A stretch of 64,000 nucleotides of DNA, taken from positions 18,859-82,858 of the forward strand of contig NZ_MVOG01000009.1 of the NCBI RefSeq assembly GCF_002286915.1. The letters are read 5' to 3'. This DNA comes from Bifidobacterium italicum (GTDB lineage: Bacteria > Actinomycetota > Actinomycetes > Actinomycetales > Bifidobacteriaceae). The notes beneath the pieces were generated by a model. It did not search any database and was not told the origin of the DNA. It saw only the letters and a program-made list of their open reading frames with translations. Below are positions 58,516 to 64,000 of this stretch, in pieces; position 1 is the first letter of the stretch; each line of letters begins with the position of its first letter. The translations under genes were made by a program, and so were the position numbers.

Positions 58516-58661
58516 TGAAAGCGTTTGCTAACGACACGCCCACCCGACTTGCGCCGCAGATAACCCCGTGTACGGCCCGGAGGCGCGGCGCGGACCGCAC
58601 ATGGCCGCCGACGCCGGGCGCCGTCATGCCAAGCGCGCATTTCTTTACCGGGGAATATAAT
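58516..58661 (+). promoter_or_regulatory. LacI-type operator and -10 box upstream of the GH13 gene
   Basis: TGAAAGCGTTTGCTA (58516-58530) resembles the LacI operators of the region. A perfect TATAAT lies at 58656-58661 with no clear -35 box. The leader to the ATG is about 95 bases and includes a GGCATGC-N9-GCATGCC hairpin at 58724-58746, just before the ribosome binding site. No gene was found in this 467-base gap. Confidence 0.5.
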
Positions 58662-58763
58662 TACGCGCGGCAACGTGTGCCCGGACAACTTCGTCGCGCA
58701 CGCCGCGCGAACATCCATGGCGAGGCATGCATACAACTCGCATGCCGTCGGGAAAGGAACGTC

Positions 58764-60530
58764 ATGACCCTCAACAACACGCACGACGACTGGTGGAAGC
58801 AGGCCGTCGTCTATCAGGTCTATCCCCGCAGCTTCCGCGACGCGAACGGCGACGGTCTCGGCGATATCGCCGGCATCACCGCGCAGATGGGCTATCTCAA
58901 GGAACTCGGCGTGGACGCCGTCTGGCTGTCCCCGTTCTACCCTTCCGAGCTCGCCGACGGCGGTTATGACGTCATCGACTACCGCGACGTCGATCCGCGC
59001 CTCGGTACGCTCGACGATTTCGACGCGATGCTCGAGGCCGCCCACACGGCCGGACTCAAGGTGATCGTCGACATCGTCCCGAACCACACGTCGAATCGGC
59101 ATCCGTGGTTCCAGGCCGCCCTCGCCGCCGCGCCAGGCTCGGCCGAGCGCGACCGGTACATCTTCCGCCGCGGCGAAGGCGAGCACGGCGAACTGCCGCC
59201 GAACAACTGGCAGTCGCTGTTCGGCGGCCCCGCATGGGAGCCCGTCGGCGGCGGCGAGTGGTACCTCCACCTGTTCACGAAGGAGCAGCCGGACCTCAAC
59301 TGGAAGAACCGGGACGTGCACGACGACTTCAAGCGCACGCTGCGTTTCTGGTCCGACCGCGGCGTCGACGGCTTCCGCGTCGACGTGGCGCACGGTCTGG
59401 CGAAGGACCTCGATTCACGTCCGCTCAAGGAGCTTGAGCGCTGGACGGTCGGCGCCGACCAGTCGTCTGATGGCAGCCACCCGTTGTGGGATCGCCCCGA
59501 GGTGCACGACATCTACCGTGAGTGGAACGCCGTCTTCAACGAATACGACCCGCCGCGCTTCGCCGTCGGCGAGGCCTGGGTCGTGCCGGAGCATCAGCAT
59601 CTGTACGCGTCGAAGGACGAACTCGGGCAGGTCTTCAATTTCGAGTTCGCGAAGGCCGACTGGTTCGCCGACGAGTTCCGCACGGCGATCGTCGAAGGGC
59701 TCGCGAGCGCCGACGAGGCGAAGTCGACGACGACATGGGTCATGAGCAACCATGATGTCTGCCGTCACGCGAGCCGCTACGGCCTGCCGCAGGTGCGCAC
59801 GAACAGCTACCACATCCTCGCGAACGATTGGCTGCTGCGTTCCGGCTCCACTTATCCCGAGGACCGCGCGCTCGGCGCCCGCAGGGCGCGCGCGGCGATC
59901 CTGATGGAGCTGGGACTGCCCGGTTCCGTCTACGTGTATGAGGGCGAGGAGCTGGGACTGCCGGAAGTCGCGACGATCCCGTGGGACCGTCTCGAGGACC
60001 CGGTCGCGTTCAACACCGACCACGGCGACGCGCAGAAGGGCCGCGACGGCTGCCGCGTGCCGCTGCCGTGGATCGCAGGGGACCGTCCGCGCCCCGCCGA
60101 CTGGGACCCCGAGTTCGGTACCGGCGCCTCTTTCGGCTTCTCGTCGGCGCCGGCCGACGGCTCCGCCCCCGCCGATCCCCATCTGCCGCAGCCGCTGTGG
60201 TACGCCGATTATGCGGCGGACGCCGAGGACGCCGATGACGGATCGATGCTCAATCTCTACCGTCGTGCGCTGCATTGGCGTCAGGACCATCTGACGCCGA
60301 CCGGAGATCTGTCGCTCGAGTGGCTCGACGATGACATCCTCGATCCGGGCGACGCCGATGTGATCGCCTATGCGCGCCCGGTCTCCGACGGCGACGGCGA
60401 CCGCTTCGCCTGCATCGTCAACTTCGGCCCCTCTCCGGTCGACCTGCCGCATGGCGACATCGTGCTGCGTTCGACGGCCTTCGACGGCTATGCGCTGCCT
60501 GCCGACGCCGCCGTGTGGATGCGCATCTGA
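58764..60530 (+). CDS. GH13 alpha-glucosidase (oligo-1,4/1,6-glucosidase type)
   Basis: The 588-residue enzyme is cytoplasmic and resembles bifidobacterial AglA/AglB. It has VYPRSFRDANGDGLGDIAG, VDIVPNHTS, GFRVDVAHG with nucleophile Asp207, AVGEAWVV with acid Glu270, and VMSNHDVCRHASRYG. These regions are of the alpha-glucosidase group that removes terminal glucose from maltose, isomaltose or related sugars. GGAAAGG precedes the ATG. It follows the second importer and probably acts on its cargo. Confidence 0.92.
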   Translation: MTLNNTHDDWWKQAVVYQVYPRSFRDANGDGLGDIAGITAQMGYLKELGVDAVWLSPFYPSELADGGYDVIDYRDVDPRLGTLDDFDAMLEAAHTAGLKVIVDIVPNHTSNRHPWFQAALAAAPGSAERDRYIFRRGEGEHGELPPNNWQSLFGGPAWEPVGGGEWYLHLFTKEQPDLNWKNRDVHDDFKRTLRFWSDRGVDGFRVDVAHGLAKDLDSRPLKELERWTVGADQSSDGSHPLWDRPEVHDIYREWNAVFNEYDPPRFAVGEAWVVPEHQHLYASKDELGQVFNFEFAKADWFADEFRTAIVEGLASADEAKSTTTWVMSNHDVCRHASRYGLPQVRTNSYHILANDWLLRSGSTYPEDRALGARRARAAILMELGLPGSVYVYEGEELGLPEVATIPWDRLEDPVAFNTDHGDAQKGRDGCRVPLPWIAGDRPRPADWDPEFGTGASFGFSSAPADGSAPADPHLPQPLWYADYAADAEDADDGSMLNLYRRALHWRQDHLTPTGDLSLEWLDDDILDPGDADVIAYARPVSDGDGDRFACIVNFGPSPVDLPHGDIVLRSTAFDGYALPADAAVWMRI

Positions 60531-60577
60531 TTCGCGCCGCCGTCACGATGCCGTGCGCTTGCGCGCCGCCCGTCCGC

Positions 60578-61273
60578 TCAGACGTTCCACTTCCAGATCA
60601 CGTGATCGCCTTTGTAGACGGACAGCGCGCAGATGTGCGCGGTGTCGAGTTTGAGATGGCGGCCGAAGCGCGGCTCCATGCCGAGCCATTGCGTCGTCAG
60701 GATGCGCAGGATGTGCGCGTGCGCGACGCAGAGCACGTCGCGGCCGGCTTCGAGCGCCGGCAGCACCTGATCGATGACGCGCCGCGCGCGTTGCGCCGCG
60801 TCGTCGAGGCGTTCACCCGGACCATTGATGATCGTGATCCGTTGTCCATCCGGGAAAACCTCGACGCGTTCGCCGGCGAGATGCTCGGCGAGCGCCGTCG
60901 GCCCCTGCGCCCAGACGTCCCATTCCTCACCGAGCGCGGCGAGGAGCTCCGCACGCGTGCGCCCCTCGGCGCGCCCGTAATCCCACTCCTCGAGGTCGGC
61001 GGTGAGGATCGGCGCCGCGAATCCCGCCTCATGCGCCGTCGTCATCGCACGCTGCAGATCGGAGCAGTAGACGTCGCCATCGGCGAAACCGTCCGGGAAC
61101 AGCGTGCGCAGGCGAGCGCCGGCCTCGCGCGCCTGCTGCATGCCGACGTCGGTGAGGGGGATGTCGGTGCGGCCGGTGTATTGCCCGGATTCGCTCCATC
61201 GTGTCTGCCCATGGCGAAGCAGCACGAGCGTGCCGTACCGCTTCGCGTGATCATTCATCGTTGAATTCTGCAT
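60578..61273 (-). CDS. Histidine phosphatase / phosphoglycerate mutase-family protein
   Basis: The product is about 231 residues. The catalytic phosphate loop is VLLRHGQTRWSESGQYTGRT (His-Gly after Arg), with DVYCSDLQRAMTTAHEAG, a catalytic acid in LEEWDYGRAEGRTR, and the second His in LCVAHAHILRIL. Such proteins hydrolyse phosphate esters; the substrate is unknown. The start is uncertain: ATG 61273 lies six bases after a TACAGT with no ribosome site, which suits a leaderless mRNA; ATG 61258 is the alternative. Confidence 0.85.
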   Translation of the reverse strand: MQNSTMNDHAKRYGTLVLLRHGQTRWSESGQYTGRTDIPLTDVGMQQAREAGARLRTLFPDGFADGDVYCSDLQRAMTTAHEAGFAAPILTADLEEWDYGRAEGRTRAELLAALGEEWDVWAQGPTALAEHLAGERVEVFPDGQRITIINGPGERLDDAAQRARRVIDQVLPALEAGRDVLCVAHAHILRILTTQWLGMEPRFGRHLKLDTAHICALSVYKGDHVIWKWNV

Positions 61274-61364
61274 ACGCCCACTGTACCGTGCCGCCTGAAG
61301 AAGGCGCGGCGTCCGTGTGCGACGACGGGCGGCGCGGGGCGGCCGCCATGGATCAATGATGGCA

Positions 61365-61381
61365 TACACTGGTGCAGTATG
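61365..61381 (+). promoter_or_regulatory. Leaderless promoter of the DUF4235 gene
   Basis: TACACT (61365-61370) ends eight bases before the ATG, and no ribosome binding site is present. Transcription should start at or just before the A of the ATG. Confidence 0.5.
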
Positions 61382-61816
61382 GACAAGCATCAGTACGAAT
61401 CGGCGTCCGTGGACGCCAAGCTCACCGCCGCGACGAGCGCCATCGCCGGCGAACGCTCCTCTCTCGACGCGACGACGGACAAGACGGTCGCGGCGCTGAA
61501 CCGGGTGGACGACAAAGTCACGGCCATGCGCAAGGCGCGCACGAGTGATCCGGATACGCTCGGCGACAAGGTGTTCCGCATGGCCTTCCCGGCCGTTGTC
61601 GGTCTCGTCGGCGGCAAGGTGTTCAGCTCCGTATGGAATCTGGTCGTCGCGAAGGTCCATCCGAGCCCTGACGACGACGAGCAGGACAGGCAGCAGGGGC
61701 TCGTCATGAGTATGCTGTTCGCGGCAGCGTCGGCGGCCTTCGGCACATTGCTGACCAGTGTTTCCACGAAGGGCGTGCAGAAGATCATCGACCGTATGCA
61801 GGCGAAACGCGACTGA
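61379..61816 (+). CDS. DUF4235 membrane protein
   Basis: The 145-residue protein has a helical N-terminal part (ASVDAKLTAATSAIAGERSS) followed by the DUF4235 pattern. That is a hydrophobic segment AFPAVVGLVGGKVFSSVWNL, a charged DDDEQDRQQG loop, and a second hydrophobic segment FAAASAAFGTLL before STKGVQKIIDRM. The function is unknown. No neighbour suggests a partner. Confidence 0.8.
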   Translation: MDKHQYESASVDAKLTAATSAIAGERSSLDATTDKTVAALNRVDDKVTAMRKARTSDPDTLGDKVFRMAFPAVVGLVGGKVFSSVWNLVVAKVHPSPDDDEQDRQQGLVMSMLFAAASAAFGTLLTSVSTKGVQKIIDRMQAKRD

Positions 61817-61904
61817 CCAGTCCGATCATCGGCCGGCGCCGTCCATTGCGCTGTCAGGCCGACCGATGTGGACGTATGCAAGGCGATGTGCCACAATGAC
61901 GGCT

Positions 61905-62681
61905 ATGACTGAACTCTTGCATAATGACACCATCGATGTCCTGCTCAACCGTCGTTCGATCCGCGCGTTCCGTCCTGAACCGCTGACGCCCGAAATGACG
62001 GCGACGATCGAATCCGCCGCGCAACATGCGGCATCCAGCCAGTATCTCAACGATTGGTCGGCGATCCGCGTCGTCGACCAGCGACTCAAGGACGATCTCG
62101 CCGCGATCGGAAAGCAACCGTACATCGCGCAGGCGCCCGCGCTCTATGTGTTCGTCCTCGACGAGTACCGCAACATGGTCATCGCCCGCGAACAGGGCGA
62201 CGCCGTCGATTCCGACGCGTTCACGCTCAAGACCAGCTACCGGTTCTCTCAGGCGCAGAACGACGCCGTGCTCGCGCTGCACGCGATGGAGACGGCTGCG
62301 GAGGCGCTTGGCCTCGGCTGCGTGATCCTCGGTTCGATCCTCAACGACGTTCCGCGGCTCATCGAACTGTTCCATCTGCCGAAGTACACCTATCCGGTGC
62401 TGGGTCTGGCGATCGGCAAGCCCGCGCAGGAGCCGGCGGTCAAGCCGCGCATGAGCGGCGCATTGCAGTTCTTCGACGACCGGTACAATGACGACCCCGC
62501 CTTCATCATGCGCAATATCGCGGAGTTCAACGAGGAGGTGCATCAGTACTACGATCTGCGCGACCCGAATACGCCGCTGCCGACCTATGATGCGCAAATC
62601 GCGAAGAAGGCCGTCGCCGGCGAAGTGCTCGGCCGTGGACTTGAGCACGCGGCAAAGCAGGGCTTCGAACTGGATCGCTGA
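61905..62681 (+). CDS. NfsA-like nitroreductase / NADPH-dependent FMN oxidoreductase
   Basis: The 258-residue product has the nitroreductase fold. It shows LLNRRSIRAFRPEPL at the N-terminus, AQHAASSQYLNDWSAIRVVD, and GLGCVILGSILNDVPRLIEL in the FMN-binding core, then PVLGLAIGKPAQEPAVKPR. It probably reduces quinones, flavins or nitro compounds. The start has no ribosome site; CACAAT lies seven bases upstream, and a second Met is possible at 61896. Confidence 0.88.
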   Translation: MTELLHNDTIDVLLNRRSIRAFRPEPLTPEMTATIESAAQHAASSQYLNDWSAIRVVDQRLKDDLAAIGKQPYIAQAPALYVFVLDEYRNMVIAREQGDAVDSDAFTLKTSYRFSQAQNDAVLALHAMETAAEALGLGCVILGSILNDVPRLIELFHLPKYTYPVLGLAIGKPAQEPAVKPRMSGALQFFDDRYNDDPAFIMRNIAEFNEEVHQYYDLRDPNTPLPTYDAQIAKKAVAGEVLGRGLEHAAKQGFELDR

Positions 62682-62740
62682 TCGATCATCGTCGCGCAGC
62701 CCCCTGCATGCACGACGATGGACCAAGGGTACGAGCCGCA

Positions 62741-63004
62741 TCACCTATAGCGCGGCTTGTACCCTTTCTTTCGTGAATATCGCTTCTGTGAACGTTTGAA
62801 ATGGCCCACGTCTTGATTCAACGCCGGATCGCGATGCGTCAGATGCCACTGCCCGCAGTACTGGCACCGGTACACCCATAACTCCACGCCGCGCTCGATG
62901 CGGCTCTGTTCGGCGGCCTGCCACGCGATCTGCTGATCATGGTACATGATCTTGCTCGTCGTCTCGCAACGTTTCGGCGTGAAGTAATGCATACTGCACA
63001 TCAT
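62741..63004 (-). CDS. Small hypothetical protein with CxxC motif
   Basis: The 87-residue product has a basic C-terminus (KRSQKRYSRKKGYKPRYR) and a short YRCQYCGQWHLTH stretch that could be part of a zinc-binding turn. It resembles proteins annotated only as hypothetical. GGGGAG lies about nine bases before the ATG at 63004. The function is not known. Confidence 0.6.
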   Translation of the reverse strand: MMCSMHYFTPKRCETTSKIMYHDQQIAWQAAEQSRIERGVELWVYRCQYCGQWHLTHRDPALNQDVGHFKRSQKRYSRKKGYKPRYR

Positions 63005-63081
63005 AGATGTGTCTCCCCGACCGGTGTGGTGTTATGAGGGTCCGCTGATTGGGGGTGTATGCCGGTGGGGAGGAAAAAATG

Positions 63082-63111
63082 AGGAGAGCCCACTGTTGGG
63101 TGGGCTCTCCT
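63082..63111 (-). terminator. Terminator of the rRNA operon
   Basis: AGGAGAGCCCAC pairs with GTGGGCTCTCCT around a six-base loop. On the minus strand it is followed by CATTTTTTCC. It lies just beyond the 5S gene. Confidence 0.88.
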
Positions 63112-63124
63112 GGGTGAAGTGTGG

Positions 63125-63241
63125 GTGCGGCGGCGTGCTACTCTCCCACACCCTGTCGGGTGCAGTACCATCGCCGTGCCAGGTCTTAGCTTCCGGGTTC
63201 GGAATGGGACCGGGCGTCTCCCCTGGGCTGTGACCGCCGCA
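63125..63241 (-). rRNA. 5S ribosomal RNA
   Basis: The minus strand shows the 5S core, with GGTCACAGCCCAGGGGAGAC near the start, CCCGGTCCCATTCCGAACCC, GAAGCTAAGACCTGGCACGG, and complementary ends TTGCGGCGG/CCGCCGCAC. The ends are accurate to a few bases. Confidence 0.93.
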
Positions 63242-63440
63242 AGACTGTTGTTCTGTTATTCATGTTCACCCCCGTGTGGGGGTTGGTGGTTGGTTTGGGG
63301 ACCGGATGGTGGACGCGGGCGCAGGTGTTCGTGCTGCGGGAACGATGGTTCGTTGTTTGCGTGTTGATGCTTGGTTCGTGTGGATCCTCCAGTCGCGTGT
63401 CCCGGTCGCGTGTGGTGCGCGGGGCGTCGTGGCGGGGGGT

Positions 63441-64000
<560 letters not shown>

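Overview
This window is high-GC actinobacterial DNA that reads as a Bifidobacterium chromosome. The reasons are a galacto-N-biose/lacto-N-biose (GNB/LNB) operon with a GH112 phosphorylase and the N-acetylhexosamine 1-kinase NahK, several GH13 alpha-glucosidases with LacI regulators, a dnaK-grpE-dnaJ-hspR operon under a HAIR operator, and leaderless genes. The species cannot be named from sequence alone.

Layout. Positions 1-3044 hold the end of one gene, a GH31 alpha-xylosidase remnant, tRNA-Ala(CGC), a membrane-anchored alpha/beta hydrolase and a broken flavodoxin lipoprotein. Positions 3059-14357 (minus) are the GNB/LNB operon: solute-binding protein, two permeases, lnpA, nahK and galT, followed by a large surface SGNH esterase. 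Divergent from it (14678-20871, plus) come a cytoplasmic right-handed beta-helix protein that may be GH136-like, a NagR-type ROK repressor, a ROK sugar kinase, nagB and nagA. Together these would import GNB/LNB, phosphorolyse it, send galactose-1-P and GlcNAc-1-P to central metabolism, and deaminate free GlcNAc-6-P.

Positions 20990-29477 hold two small envelope genes and a six-gene operon: a class III PLP enzyme of the phospho-lyase type, a UcpA-like SDR, an APH-fold kinase, an APC permease, a PII-like protein and a GntR/UTRA regulator. A HAD phosphatase converges on it. This looks like an import, phosphorylation and elimination or transamination route for an unknown hydroxylated amine, and it is the least described system here. 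Positions 29571-33641 hold a GH3 glycosidase, an internally deleted MFS transporter and a TetR repressor with clear operators. Positions 33765-38255 are the DnaK chaperone operon.

Positions 38430-60530 are a maltodextrin/starch-oligosaccharide island: two LacI repressors, type I pullulanase, two complete binding-protein ABC importers, two GH13 alpha-glucosidases, 4-alpha-glucanotransferase MalQ and a YesL-like membrane protein. LacI-type operators overlap the promoters. Two intergenic regions carry related degenerate repeats. Positions 60578-63004 hold a phosphoglycerate-mutase-family protein, a DUF4235 protein, a nitroreductase-type oxidoreductase and a small hypothetical gene; the first three look leaderless. 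The window ends in the 5S and partial 23S rRNA genes of an rrn operon on the minus strand.
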